Shown here: positions 36,346 through 47,517 of the stretch, one piece after another | Layout of the letters: each line of letters starts with the position of its first letter | Numbering within the stretch: position 1 is the first letter of the stretch | Assembly: GCF_945859705.1 (NCBI RefSeq) | Contig: NC_079135.1 | Coordinates: forward strand, 35,141,679 to 35,205,678 | Source of the DNA: Episyrphus balteatus | Lineage: Eukaryota; Arthropoda; Insecta; Diptera; Syrphidae | Reading direction: 5' to 3' | Length of the DNA stretch: 64,000 nucleotides | Made by a program: the position numbers and the translations under genes | The notes under the pieces: generated by a model | Databases searched by the model: none | Told to the model about the DNA's origin: nothing | What the model saw: only the letters and a program-made list of their open reading frames with translations

Positions 36346-37032
36346 ATGCCTGAAACAAATCATTGGAGCTATGATTTTCTCAAATCAATGATTACCCAGA
36401 AACAAGTCAGTCAAATTGATGTGGAAAACTTTAAAATGCTATTCAAAGATGAGATCCAATCAACAAGACGTTATGCCTGCATTAAAACTCTTGACGATCT
36501 ATTGGATTGCTTGGAACGACGTGATAATCTCTCCGAATACAATGTCGATCCTTTTCGTTCAATATCTGAATACTTTGCTGACGATGAAATCGATATGGCT
36601 CTGGAAAAGTATCATCCTCCAACAAATGACAATGATTTACAAAATATCTATGCTCTACAAAGAAATCAGGAAAAAGAAAAGATTGCCATAAAAAGTGAGT
36701 TGAAAGAGGAACCAAAAGTTGAACATAAACCCGTCGTAATCATAGAATTCAATCAAAAGAAGCGAGATGATATTTACAAGCTTATTGCTCGAGATATTGG
36801 CAGGGATTGGCGTTTTTTTGGCCGTGAATTGTCAATCCGAGCTGGAGATTTAGATAAAATCGATGCTAAACATCCCAAAGATTTGCATTCAAAGGTCTAT
36901 GAAGTCTTTGAAATATTTGAAAACGATCCAAGCCATAATCCCAGAGAACATTACAACATTATTTGTGAGGCATTGGACAGTTGTCGGAGGAAGGATGTTC
37001 GGCGCTTGGTTCAAAAAGTTATGAGCTATTAG
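36346..37032 (+). CDS. Fadd: FADD adaptor protein (Imd pathway death-domain adaptor)
   Basis: A single-exon 228-residue protein, close to the roughly 240 residues I recall for Drosophila Fadd. In flies FADD bridges Imd (through its death domain) and the caspase-8-like Dredd (through its N-terminal death-effector-like domain), driving Relish cleavage and antimicrobial peptide expression in the cytoplasm. Residues 1-90 form the helical DED-like region, about 110-130 is a charged Lys/Glu linker, and about 140-228 is the death domain, with KLIARDIGRDWRFFGRELSI, DLDKIDAKHPKDL and CRRKDVRRLVQKVMSY. The start ATG sits in context TTCAAAATGCC, with stops upstream. AATAAA signals occur at 37,033 and near 37,148. 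The gene begins 200 bp from a cluster of mobile elements and stands alone. I infer Imd-pathway function from homology. Confidence 0.93.
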   Translation: MPETNHWSYDFLKSMITQKQVSQIDVENFKMLFKDEIQSTRRYACIKTLDDLLDCLERRDNLSEYNVDPFRSISEYFADDEIDMALEKYHPPTNDNDLQNIYALQRNQEKEKIAIKSELKEEPKVEHKPVVIIEFNQKKRDDIYKLIARDIGRDWRFFGRELSIRAGDLDKIDAKHPKDLHSKVYEVFEIFENDPSHNPREHYNIICEALDSCRRKDVRRLVQKVMSY

Positions 37033-37172
37033 AATAAAGAAAGTTTTGCTTTCTTTAAAAGCTCTTTTTTAAGCAAAGTGATATCTTATTTAATATTAAG
37101 TTAAGACTAAACTTATTAATTTTGTTAAATTTGTATTTTTTGAATATAAATAAAGTTAATTTTTTTTTTCAA
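37033..37172 (+). terminator. Fadd: Fadd 3' UTR with poly(A) signals
   Basis: AATAAA occurs immediately after the stop and again in GAATATAAATAAAGTT, followed by a T-rich tract. The second is the more likely cleavage signal. Confidence 0.6.
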
Positions 37173-38805
37173 AAGAATTTTTGAATACAGACAAATTTAT
37201 TTCATTTAAAATTCCAATTACCCTACGAATTCACAGTAGTAATTGCAGCAAAGAGTGATAAGGTAAGCAATTGAATGACAAGGAAAAGAAAACGTCCATT
37301 CCAAGAATTTCAATTCACTCTGACTGCTGATCTGAAGAATTTTTGTTAGCCTAGTTCTGATTGAAAACAAATCATAGGAAGATCACACCTTAAGTAGGTT
37401 TGCATAGTTTTGTACAAATTAACACACAGGAAATTTTGTTCATACTTAAATTTACTCTATGCGACCTTGGATAAAAGATGCATTTGTATACTAATCAGAC
37501 TATGGTTACATCTTTTTGTGTACTTTGTTTTCATTTTGGTTTTCTATATCCACTAATGGAATGATAAATAATTACGACATGGATGAGTTCTTATAGGTAA
37601 AATGATAACTTATCTACTCATATTATCTTTTAAATCAATACAAAATTATTAGCAAGAACTTGAAAAGGCAACTTTGTAAATATGCGAAATATTATACATA
37701 ATGTGTACAACTATTCATTGTATAGTTTGCAAATTAAATAGTAGTCGTAAAAACTCGATTTTTATGATAACTGGGTTCTTTACTTGCATGCACAACAATT
37801 TAAAAAAAAAAAAAAACAGAAAGATAATAGTTGAGGTAGTCAAAGACATTTTAAAAATAAAAAAAAAACTTTTTGAACATTATTATTTACTTTGTTTGAA
37901 TTATTTTTTCCTGAGAAACCCGTCATTATAACACTATCAAAGGAATTTCCGATATGACCGCCAACTAAAAAGAAAGGTAGATCCACTTTCAAATGCAAAC
38001 CCGTCGAAACCCATAGATGGATCACTTGCTTGAAGCAGTACGTGGGAGTGTTATGATATCTTTGAAACTGTTAGAAAAATATTTTCGACATTTCGATTTT
38101 GCTTATAGACCTTTGAGTACGTAATTTTTTAGCAGAATACTTTTAAAAATGTTCACTTGCTTTTTTTCCGCAACAAAATTATATTTAAATTGTGAAGTTG
38201 TCCCGTAATAAAATAAGGAAAATTTAAGGGGTGATTCTTGGTCTAAATTTTTTGAAGAAATGTTATTCTTAAAAAAAAAATTTGATACATTTTTTGGTTC
38301 TTCGAAAATTTATTTTTAACATTTTAAAGACTGTTAATTTTTTCTTACCCATGATAATTTTTTTCTTTGGGTCCAATTTTCTTCGAGAAATGTGTGTAGA
38401 AAACAATATTAAACTAAAGTCATTCCCAAGTTTACCAGAAAACTCATACATGATACTTTGGAACATCTGCAATATCTGTTTTTTTTTTTGTTGCTTTATT
38501 TGTGTTAACTTGTTTTTGGGCAAAAAGCACATCTATTGGACCCACGCCAAATATTTTGGATATATTATCTACGATCGATAGAAAGCGGGCCGTATTATTG
38601 TATTTCCAAATTGTGTGTGATAAAAATTCTGTATAGTGCTGTACGAAACTGTATGATTAAGTCTGCATTTAAATAACTGTAAATACAGAATCTTGTAACT
38701 GAAAATACTGTATCCGTTAAATACTGCATTCTATAATGCTGTATTACAAAGCTCTTTATTTCAAAATTCTGTATCTTGTTATACAATGATATAAAAAATA
38801 CTGTA
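37173..38805. other. Intergenic DNA without recognised features
   Basis: A+T-rich. Open frames in both directions are low complexity. Near 38,620-38,800 the motif CTGTAT recurs irregularly (about eight times), which may be a decayed simple repeat. Confidence 0.5.
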
Positions 38806-39800
38806 TTTTTACTTGCGATATAGGTACTAGAGGGCAAGTTTAGGATTCGTAAAAAAAATCGAACTCGAGATAACAATTTTACATGACATTACGATGATGG
38901 AGAATGCCAAAAAAGTGGGTCCGGCAATTCTGTCTGTCTGTCTGTCTGTGTGTCTGTCTCTATCTGGAGCTGCAGCCTACACGAGTGAAGTGATTTTCTT
39001 CAAACTTGGTAGTTAGCAGTTTTTGATGATTCCCTAGAGGGGAAATTGAAATTTTTTTTTTATGACCAAAACTAACGGTACCTGCCATATAACGGAAATA
39101 GAAAAGTTAATTTTTTTCAAAAACGGCTCTAACGATTTTGATTAAAATTTTTGTGTGTAGTACTACACATAAGAGCCAACTTTTTAAATAAAAAAAATAT
39201 TTTTTGTACCGTTATTAACGGTAACTGTCATAGAACGGTTTTTTTCGTTTCTGAATATCTCGTACAACATTAACCCGATTTAAATGAAAATTTTTATACA
39301 AACGTGTGTAAGTAAAGATAATATTAAAAATTTAGAAAATTTTTAAAAAACGCAATTTTGGATTTTTAAAAAATATTTCAAAATTTTTTTTTGAAAAATC
39401 AATTTTTTGAAAACGGATCAATGAAAAATTTTGAAATTTTGTTTTTATGTGTAAATTAATTATTTCTTCAAAATGGCATACCAACTTTTTTTTTGAAAAA
39501 TGTTAAAAAATTTTTATACATAAAAAATTATTTTTTTTAAAAACGGCTCCTACAATTTTCGAAAATTTTTTTCTAAAAATACCTTTTTATACAAGAAATA
39601 AAATGGCATATTTGTTTTTTTTTTAAAGATAATTTAAAACGGATTTTAATTAATTATAAAAACAGATTTAATTTTTTTATACTACTTATGAAATTTCTTC
39701 AAAATATCAAATTTTAAATTTCTTGAATAAAAAGCTTTAACATTATAGTAACTTTAAGCATAAAAGCAAGTACGTGCGACCCCAGTCGTGCAATTTATTT
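38806..39800 (+). repeat. Dispersed ~1 kb repeat family, copy A
   Basis: It begins TTTTTACTTGCGATATAGG and contains GACATTACGATGATGGAG, a GTCTGTCTGTCTG microsatellite and repeated TAACGGTACCTGCCAT-like blocks. It ends AGCAAGTACGTGCGACCCCA with a small TGCGAC...GTCGTGCA hairpin. The copy at 49,057 is highly similar along its whole length. No coding frame. Not obviously a TIR element; a hairpin-ended non-autonomous element such as a Helitron relative is one possibility. Confidence 0.8.
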
Positions 39801-39860
39801 CATAATACCAAAGAAACTTAAAAAATTGGCTAAGTACTCGTGAAAGTTTTGGATGGTATA

Positions 39861-40684
39861 CAGCCCTATTCTGCTATTCACGTGAATCTCAGATCCGATT
39901 CACTTTAACTCTACCTTGAGATTCTGCTATTCATCGGGTAAACTGCATTATCATACCTCTATTTTTGACGTGAACGTCAACATAAAAAAATGGCGACGAA
40001 GTAAATTGCATAGAGGAAGGAATACCTAGAGAGCCGACTCGTACCCCCCTTGCCTAAAACACCCGCAAATTTAATTTCAGATAATTGGTATACATCTCTC
40101 TTATTTTTCTCTTCTTTTCCTATCTGTGAATACGTGTGAAAGCTATAATATTCCTTTCACCAGTAGATGTCCTCACAAATTTTGAATTTAAACATGATTT
40201 TGGTTTGTACATAAACTTGAATAGCTCAAATAGCTCACTCCAGACACCCACCTTTCAATAAATATGTACAGAAATAAAAAAAAAAGGTTCGTGTTTTGAA
40301 TTTATTATATTATTTTTTTATGAATTTATTTCCTACTGAGCACTTAAATTGTTTTTAATTGTTTTGAGCTCAACTCCACAGTTGAATGTGTTGGCATTGT
40401 ATATATATTCCTATATTCCTAGAAATATATATACAATGGTGTTGGTGCCATTTAAAATGCACGGGAAAACTACCACATATAAGCACTGTGGAGTTTTTCC
40501 TCTCATTACAGCTTGTAGGGTGGAAGAGAAAAACCAACCGAAGTCGCGTCTCTAGGTATTCCTTCCTCTATGGTAAATTGAAAGAAAAAAAATTTTTGTT
40601 GTGTGTTTCTTTGCATACAAAATAAAAACAAGCGATTACATATCAATTTGATTATTCCCCCCGATGGATAGCAGAATAGGGCTG
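39861..40684. mobile_element. MITE with CAGCCCTATTCTGCTAT termini
   Basis: CAGCCCTATTCTGCTATTC at the left is mirrored by GGATAGCAGAATAGGGCTG at the right, 824 bp in all. Inside is a hairpin of ATTGTATATATATTCC-like arms near 40,395-40,440. No transposase frame. Confidence 0.8.
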
Positions 40685-41770
40685 ATAGTTTGATGGAGTT
40701 GGTGATTGGTCAAAATAAAAAAGACAAGGAGAAAAAGAAGATAAAAATATAAGATTTATGTTGTTAATTCGTCAAAAGACAGGTATTTGCAACTGCAATG
40801 GTTCTCAGTCTCAAAGTTCTCACAAAAATATTTAAATAAAAATACATATTTCTAAACTTTTGACTAAATCCAAAACATTATAAATTTATTCTCTAGACTC
40901 GATACAAGTTAAGGGAATGTCCATTTAACTATGGATTCATGGTCCCGAGTGTACCGGGACGATTTTGGTATGAAAAGAAAGATGGCGTTGAGCTTGTTGT
41001 GTGTGAAATATTTTCAAAATCATTCCTAGGAAAGCCGAACAATTGGTCATAGAATGCCTAATAAATAACGTATAAAGTCATATTGGTATTAAATGAAAGG
41101 TATTTTTCTTGTCTATTCGTCTATATCTACTTTTAGCAAAATTAGATATATGAGGTGTTACTTCTCAATCAACAGCATGTTGATGGTACAAAAACTTTTT
41201 GACGAAAATTTTTTTACATGCAGTTAAGGAAGTCAAAGTCAAGCGACATTAGCACCTTTTTGCGAAAGGGAAAATCTGAGACTCTCTACTAGTAGTACTT
41301 TTAAAATGTTGTAATTCACAAGATTTATAAATCTTATCCAACAATAAAACTGCTGAAGATGGAAGCATCTTTTACAAAAAAACTTCTTTGATCTATTTTA
41401 AATTTAAATGCACAAATTTCCAAATAAAATGTAAGTTTAAAAGAAAATACCTTAATTTTTCAGGGTCATCAGTAAGCTGAAATAACTCATAGCCAATCTT
41501 GACCAGTCGCGTTGCAGCTCAGTATACAGAATAAAATTCATTGCATTCCTACGGGAAATTCTCTTCATATTGCTGATTTGTATGGATTTCCTTTTGGTTC
41601 TTCCTTGGTGCTTGTTTATTTAGTTTGTCATGGTTTATTTTTCACCTTGAACTCAATGCAAGTACTATTTTAAAATTTGCATCAAAATACAAAAACCCAA
41701 GAGTTTTGAAACCCGTTCTGTGAACTTAGATCTGCTAGTAGTGGTGTGGGTTATTAAAGTAGAAGCAGTG
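40685..41770. other. Intergenic DNA without recognised features
   Basis: Nothing supportable in either strand. Confidence 0.5.
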
Positions 41771-41773
41771 CCT

Positions 41774-41986
41774 GACTCAGGATAACACGACTTTGTACAC
41801 CCCGACTCACTACAGCCCGATTCAATCCATAGCCCGACTCAAGATAGCCCGACTCATCGCAATTCGACTCAGGTAAGAACTCGACCTGAGCCGAGTTGCG
41901 ACGAGTCGGGTTATCTTGAGTCGGGCTATGGGTTAAATCGGGCTGTCGTGAGTTGGGGTGTACAAAGTCGTGTTGTCCTGAGTAGG
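41774..41986. mobile_element. Palindromic element built of CCCGACTCA-type units
   Basis: The left half contains successive units ending in CCCGACTCAC, CCCGATTCAAT, CCCGACTCAAG, CCCGACTCATCG and TTCGACTCAGG. The right half is the reverse complement with few mismatches. The whole 213-bp stretch folds on itself with a centre near 41,880. It is markedly more G+C-rich than its surroundings and lies just beyond the eIF4E1 3' end. Confidence 0.85.
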
Positions 41987-41999
41987 GCTATACCTTTCC

Positions 42000-42522
42000 C
42001 ATTTATTAAAGTAATATTTCAAATTAAATCGAAAAAAGTAACTTTGTTTCTGTTTTTTTTTGTTTAAATTTTATTTAAATAATTCAAATTTCTTCACAAT
42101 AACATAGAGATTGGGTTACGAAGAAAATACGAAAGAACTACGAATCAACTGTTGATTTTACATTTTTTTTTTTAGTTTTCCAGTATTCTTTTTGACAAAT
42201 GGAAACTTGTTTAATTATTTTTTTTTTGTGATAAGACCAGCCCTTTTATTCTGTTTTTGAAATCATTTCGTGAGTTCTATTTCTTGTCAAATTCAATCGA
42301 ATAGATCGACTTCACGATATTCTCTTTTGTTTAAATCAGTGTTAATTTTTTTTTTTGTTCATAAATCAATTTGTTAAAAAAAGAAATTATAATTAAATAT
42401 ACAACTAGAGTTTTGAAAAAAAAGGAGAAATGATAATTGAAATGTTGGTGCGATGATTTCTGTTAAGAAATAGACATTTTCTTGTGCTATCTTTTAACAG
42501 AAATACACTACAAAAACACTCT
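42000..42522 (-). terminator. eIF4E1: eIF4E1 3' UTR with poly(A) signal candidates
   Basis: Minus-strand AATAAA occurs at about 42,070 and again near 42,003. The transcript probably ends just short of the palindromic element. Confidence 0.5.
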
Positions 42523-42683
42523 TTAGAGAGTGAATCTAGGTTTCACACTTGGTCCTTGTTTAACCATTGTATCTTTGTGTAATTGATATTGTAATGTGGA
42601 TTTTGATAGACGCAATGAATCCTTTAGTTTATGACCAATTTCAAGAGTTGCTTCTTCATTGTTACCATCAGCTGTCCAAATGG
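42523..42683 (-). CDS. eIF4E1: eIF4E1 exon 6 (C-terminus)
   Basis: Starts after TTTTTCAG, completing an Ala codon, and encodes IWTADGNNEEATLEIGHKLK through VKPRFTL and TAA. IWTADG is part of the cap-binding core. Confidence 0.93.
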
Positions 42684-45553
42684 CTGAAAAATAGAATTGG
42701 AAAGAAATTATTTATTTATCAAAAATTGTATATCAAGAATTGTCAACTTACCAATTTTGTGTCCCTTTCCACGAAGATTAATGACAGCTCCACAAATTTG
42801 GTCCGAATGATCAAATGCTTCACCAATCAAGCAGAGGAGCTGTAAAGAAAATAATTTTTCTTTAATTTGTCCTCTTTTTACATTTCTTGTTTTATATTAC
42901 TTTGTATTAATTCATTCTTCATTTCAAACACGAAATTAATTAAAATCATACTAGGATTTGTGGCACATGTATGAGCCTCTTTTGTGTGTGTTTATTTTAA
43001 TGTGTTTGGTTGTTTTTTTGTTTAATTCAATACATTCTTTGAGTTTGAAAATTATAAACAAAATTGGTTGAGTCTTTTTTAGATAGTTACAAAAAAATTT
43101 TAAACACGGTACCGAAATGTATTTCCTACGTGTGGTTTATTATAAAAGAAAACAGAAAATCTCATTGCGGAATCCGAAGTTTTTTTTTAAAACGCATACA
43201 ACACTATGGCTAACGTTTATCAAACGACTTGAATAGTATTATTTTAAAGATGAAAATTAATCATTGTTATACAAATATCTTTGGTACATCGATTGCGTTC
43301 AACGCTAAATATTCGCAACTAATTATATAATTTAGAAGATAATTCAGCTTTATATTTTGTTTATTTAATAATTTTTAAAATGTATGAAGCTAAAATAATC
43401 CCCAAATTTACTAACACATATCTTCGGTGAAACCAGAAAAGTGTGTAACTCCATTTTAGCAAATTTTATAGGAGAGCAAAAAAACAAAATCGTTTTGAAG
43501 GCATTTGTATGAGTTTTAATTTTCTAATTTGCTTATAAAATAAAAACTATGAACTTTAAGGGGATTCTGAGTTTAAGGAGCGGTAGATATTAGGTTTTTC
43601 TAACAGATGGCATTCAAATCTAGTTTTCAGAAAATTTGGAGTTACACACTTTTCTGGTTTCACCGACGATATGGGGTATTTTATCAAATTATTTCCCAAA
43701 AGTTGAAAAAGTTGCTTAGGGACAAAAAAAAAATAAATAGCGCCCATCAATGACCGTTAAAATGCTTACGTTTTCTTTGAAAATGTTTGGCTCGACAAAA
43801 AAAGAGGAAATTGCAACACCCATTGTGGCTGAAACTGGAAGAACTCCTTTCTCATGAAGAATTTCTGGGTTAGAGTTATTACATATTTGACAATTCAGCT
43901 TATTGTTGTGTGTATTTGACTTATGCTTATTTACATCCTCGTTTAAGTTTTTAAGTGGGCCTAATCTAATCTGGCTTAATTTTAAGCGAATCTGATAAAT
44001 CCAAGCCAACTGTTTCGACAGATAAATTTGTTGTCGAAGTGCTTGAATAGACAAGTTGCTTGTATGGAAACAGGTAGAGCAAGCATTTTTTCCTGTCCTG
44101 TAAGCAATACAACGCTTAAAGCCATATTATGGCTGAAAAAATTCAAGGCCAGTTTTATATTAATCTAACATTATTAAAGGCAGTAAAAGATTACTTGCGA
44201 TAACTTCTCCGATATCTTCACTAAGCAAAATTGACGAAATTTCACGGAATATTTTCTCGATCTTTTAAACTGAAATATATACTACAAAATCTATCAAAAT
44301 TTTCATTATATCGCACGTTGAGAAAGATAGTGTCACAATTCAAAAAACGATTTTTCAGAAGTAAAATAAGAAAATCATAAAACTAAATTTACGTATATAA
44401 CAGATGAATTAAATAACGACACTTCTCCTCTTTAGCGGCGAGTTTTGAAGATAGAGTTACGCCATTTGGTACGAATGTTGAACTTGACCTTGCGAACTCG
44501 AATATCAACTTGATTCAAAATCGACACTTTTTGAGTTATGACTTGTGCACTATCTTTCTCAACGTGCGATATAATTAAATATCGTAACCTCGTTTATTTC
44601 AATACGAATACTCTGAAGAGATTGAATGCAGGTATAAAATTCTTTAAATATTTTTTAATACAAAACGTTCTTTGTATTTGCTATCGAATTTTAGTTTGAT
44701 TTGCATTTGAATATCACCAATCACTTTGCATTAAAAAAAAAAATAAATTAATGTTACAAGATCCGTTCATTTTTTTTAAAAGAATTTTTAGATATAAACA
44801 AAAATGTCAGTACTCACAACATCCAGCCATAGATTGTCCATATCTGATGGTTTGTGACCTCTGCTCAATGAAATCATCCATCGTCCACCTTGTTTGTTAG
44901 CGCTATCTTCCCACATTGGTCTGTAAAATAACACATTATTATTTTTATTTTCACATTCTATTTATAACTTAAGCAAACAATAAACACAAAAATTACCGAA
45001 TTCCTTTTTTGAACAAAGAGTAATCGCTGCCGATTTTAATCTCAGATGGGGGCTTAATGTGATTGTAAAGACTATAAAGAATAATTATTATTTGTTTATA
45101 TTTTCACACAACTACTAAACTCACCTCCAGAAATCTTCAACTGTATCAAAACTTGTAATCTCGTTTTGTAATTCCTCCCATGCTTTTGATCGATCACTCT
45201 CCAAATACCATAATGTCCATTTATTCTGCAATGGATGTTTAAATAAATGCTCTGGTCGCATCTCAACTATTTCAGAATCTTTGGTTTCGTCTTTAGTTGC
45301 AGCAATGTCTCGAGGTGCTGCTGCAGCAGCTGCTGCAGATGCAATTTTTTCTGCATTGCTCTGAAAGTGCAAAAAAAAAAAAATAGAAAAAAGAAAACAG
45401 AAAGAAAAAAAGAAAGTTGTACTAATTATTGAATTGTTCTTTAAAGAATTACAAAAATGATTTAATTTAGTTTACATTATTATTATTATAGGAGCCACCA
45501 GGACCGAAATGCTTCTTCCTATGAAAATCACTTGTGAACATTGGCTGCATCAT
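42523..45553 (-). CDS. eIF4E1: Eukaryotic translation initiation factor 4E, six coding exons
   Basis: Exons: 45553-45476, 45360-45125, 45071-44997, 44920-44818, 42839-42752, 42683-42523. Total 741 nt, giving 246 residues and a stop; all introns GT-AG with matching phases. The protein binds the mRNA 5' cap and recruits eIF4G for translation initiation. Visible hallmarks are KHPLQNKWTLWYLESDR (67-83), cap-stacking W87 and W133 with E134 (RPMWED), W104 of the eIF4G/4E-BP face (TVEDFW), basic R187 and K189/K192 (LRGKGHK) for cap phosphates, and QYQLHKDTMVKQG near the end. The N-terminal exon (SDFHRKKHFGPGG) resembles the alternative N-terminus of one Drosophila eIF4E1 isoform, as I remember it, supporting eIF4E1 over the paralogues. 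The core is somewhat diverged (SLSRGHKPSDMD), so a paralogue is not fully excluded. Confidence 0.93.
42752..42839 (-). CDS. eIF4E1: eIF4E1 exon 5
   Basis: Encodes LLCLIGEAFDHSDQICGAV and INLRGKGHKI between acceptor TTTACAG and donor GTAAGTTG; it carries the basic residues that contact the cap phosphates. Confidence 0.93.
43424..43666. mobile_element. MITE in eIF4E1 intron
   Basis: A 29-bp perfect inverted repeat, TCGGTGAAACCAGAAAAGTG plus TGTAACTCC, is separated by 185 bp. Weaker similarity extends outwards (ATATC / GATAT). No coding capacity. Confidence 0.85.
44306..44575. mobile_element. MITE in eIF4E1 intron with TA-flanked ends
   Basis: TTATATCGCACGTTGAGAAA plus GATAGTG is perfectly inverted at the other end (27 bp). 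TA at each end would fit Tc1/mariner-type insertion. 270 bp; no coding frame. Confidence 0.85.
44818..44920 (-). CDS. eIF4E1: eIF4E1 exon 4
   Basis: Encodes PMWEDSANKQGGRWMISLSR to NLWLDV after completing an Arg codon; it contains the second cap-stacking Trp and the adjacent Glu. Donor GTGAGT. Confidence 0.94.
44997..45071 (-). CDS. eIF4E1: eIF4E1 exon 3
   Basis: Encodes LYNHIKPPSEIKIGSDYSLF and KKGI, with split codons on both sides that match the neighbours. Confidence 0.94.
45125..45360 (-). CDS. eIF4E1: eIF4E1 exon 2
   Basis: Begins in phase 0 (SNAEKIASAAAA) with a variable Ala/Glu/Lys-rich N-terminal tail, followed by the conserved start of the eIF4E fold up to TVEDFW. The phase-0 start lets alternative first exons be joined without changing the frame. 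Confidence 0.94.
45476..45553 (-). CDS. eIF4E1: eIF4E1 exon 1 (isoform-specific N-terminus)
   Basis: Opens with ATGATG and encodes MMQPMFTSDFHRKKHFGPGG then SYNNNN, ending at donor GTAAAC in phase 0. A TAG lies in frame not far upstream. SDFHR-x-K-x-F resembles one alternative N-terminus of Drosophila eIF4E1. Confidence 0.8.
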
Positions 45554-47200
45554 TTTATCTAGGTTTGACTTCACTTCCAGAATCGCCACACAACCAGTTA
45601 TTAAGACACACAGACAAAAACAACAGTTAATTAGGAACAAATAAGGTGAAAGAAAAATTTATATTCTCTTTATAATCTTCTGGTCTGGTCTTTTTGAATT
45701 TGCAACCACCAAAGACACAACATCAAGAAACAACTACAATTGGAAACCGCAATTTTCTTTTGATGATAGCAATATTTTTTTTTTAATTTTAGGTATAAAC
45801 TAGAAATTGAATTTATTGAATTTAAACTTTTTGAGCTTGAAAATTGAAATATTGGTCAGTTAGTTTAAAGATGTCTTTATTTTTTTTTTTTTGGTATCCA
45901 ATGAGTCTTTCTTGAATTTTATTTTTTTTTTTTTTCAATTATTTCTTAACAAACACAACAAATTGGTTCGGCTTTCGAAAGGTTTTTTGAAAAGTAAAAT
46001 TTAATTTTAATTGGGTGACAGCAAACTCATAGAAGGTGATGATGAGGTTGCAATTGTAGAGTAGGCTAGTGTACAACTGTACTATACAGAGTGAATGTTT
46101 GCACTATTCGATTCGATTTTATTTCTTCTTCATTACGCCTCCACATTGGGTGGTGGTAGTGACGCTGCTGTGGCGATGGCAATGGTGGACTTGATATATT
46201 TTGCTAACTGCACTTGTTCGATTTTTTTTTCTTACATTTATCATTATCAAAAGAACAGGAGAAGCATTATTAGAAAACGGTAAATTAAAAAAAAAAAAAT
46301 GTAAATTATGCGTGTGTTGGGTTAAAGTGTTACCACTTTAGTGAATTTTTAAAATGAAAAGAAAGTTTTTTTGTTTTTCTAAGCGAACAAAATGGTATTT
46401 TTGCAAACAAAAATTAATATGTTGTTTCTTAAAAACATTAAAAACTTGTCTCACTAGATCATAATCAGTTTTTTTTTTTTTGTATAAAATTTTGAATGGT
46501 TAAGATGGGTCAAGGTCAGGCTGAATTGGTATCAGTAGTGTATAAAAGGTATTGATTAATTCGCCAGCTTGGTGTGACGACAGAAAATTCAAGTTATGTT
46601 GCTGTCAGTAAAGAAATGATCTTGTGTTACCCCTTGATTTTTAAAGGCATTTTCAAACATACAGCATTTTAAGGGTTCTGTTTTTTTTTTTTTTTTCTAT
46701 TCATGAGTGGTTCGTAAGAAGTTATAATGTGAACAACTAACGTTTATTGTCGAATTTTCACAAATCCTTAAGGAAGGTCAGTTTTTTATCGAAATTTTTT
46801 CATTGTTGTATACCCTAATCTTGTTGATTTTAAGTTTTTTAGTGGGTATACGTTAAATAGTTGTCGCGGTCAAGTTTTACGCGAAATATGTAGCCTTTAA
46901 AAAGCAAATGACATTGTAATTGATTTATCAACCCAAATAAAAATTTCATGCAATTTGTAATTTTTTTCTGAAAATTAAAAACCACACGCTTAAATAGTGT
47001 GGTTCAATAAATAAATAAAAAGGAAAATGGAGTAGGTAGATCCGAGCCCACATGAACCTACCAACCGTCTTGTGTACTTGATTGAAATAACTAACGGAAA
47101 AGTTGCAAATCTGTGGAATAATTTGTTTCATTTTGTCGATTAGGTGGGACCAAAAAAAAAATTTGTTGCATGATGCATGATTGACAATATTGCGAGCACG
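45554..47200. other. eIF4E1 upstream region without recognised features
   Basis: Holds the proximal promoter and 5' UTR of the long isoform or, if the distal exon is used, its first intron. T-rich runs and short frames only. Confidence 0.45.
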
Positions 47201-47215
47201 GTTGTCGTTTAGTCA

Positions 47216-47440
47216 ACTATTACACCTAGCCTAAAGAGGCGCGCCTCTTTTCAAAATTTATTACATAGTGCAAAAGAGAAAAAAAGATAAAACAAATAAT
47301 TATCCGACCGGAGAGTCGTGGGTCGAAATTCTGAGACTCTTTTTTTAAGTTTCTTTTTCCACTTTTTTCAACATTCCCTTTCATTTCTTTTGCCTTTTTG
47401 TCCTTGACTCAAGAGGCATCGTGTAATAGTACGCGCCTCA
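47216..47440. repeat. Possible inverted-repeat element with a tRNA-like (SINE) motif
   Basis: CTATTACACCTAGCC...GAGGCGCG and the inverse CGTGTAATAG...CGCGCCTC face each other. Between them CCGGAGAGTCGTGGGTCGAA resembles the anticodon/T-arm part of a tRNA-derived SINE with a B-box-like GGGTCGAAATTC, then a T-run. No A box is seen. Confidence 0.35.
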
Positions 47441-47517
47441 CAGAATGATTATCAAAAGAAAATTCAAAAAAAGAGTCAAGTAGTTTTTTTTCGATTTTGG
47501 AAGATTGGTAATTTTAA

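Larger units (their letters stand above)
42840..44817 (-). other. eIF4E1: eIF4E1 intron 4, carrying two MITEs
   Basis: This 1,978-nt intron is much longer than the others in the gene (roughly 50-2,000 nt range; the rest under 120). It holds two inverted-repeat elements, listed separately, which account for part of the length. Confidence 0.8.

Noticed and set aside
36482..36715. Overlapping frames on both strands inside Fadd
   Set aside because: Shadows of the Fadd coding sequence; only the 228-residue frame has domain content.
38884..38960. GTCTGTCTGTCTG run as an independent microsatellite
   Set aside because: It is an internal part of the dispersed repeat family, present at the same place in copy B and as a GTCC variant in copy C.
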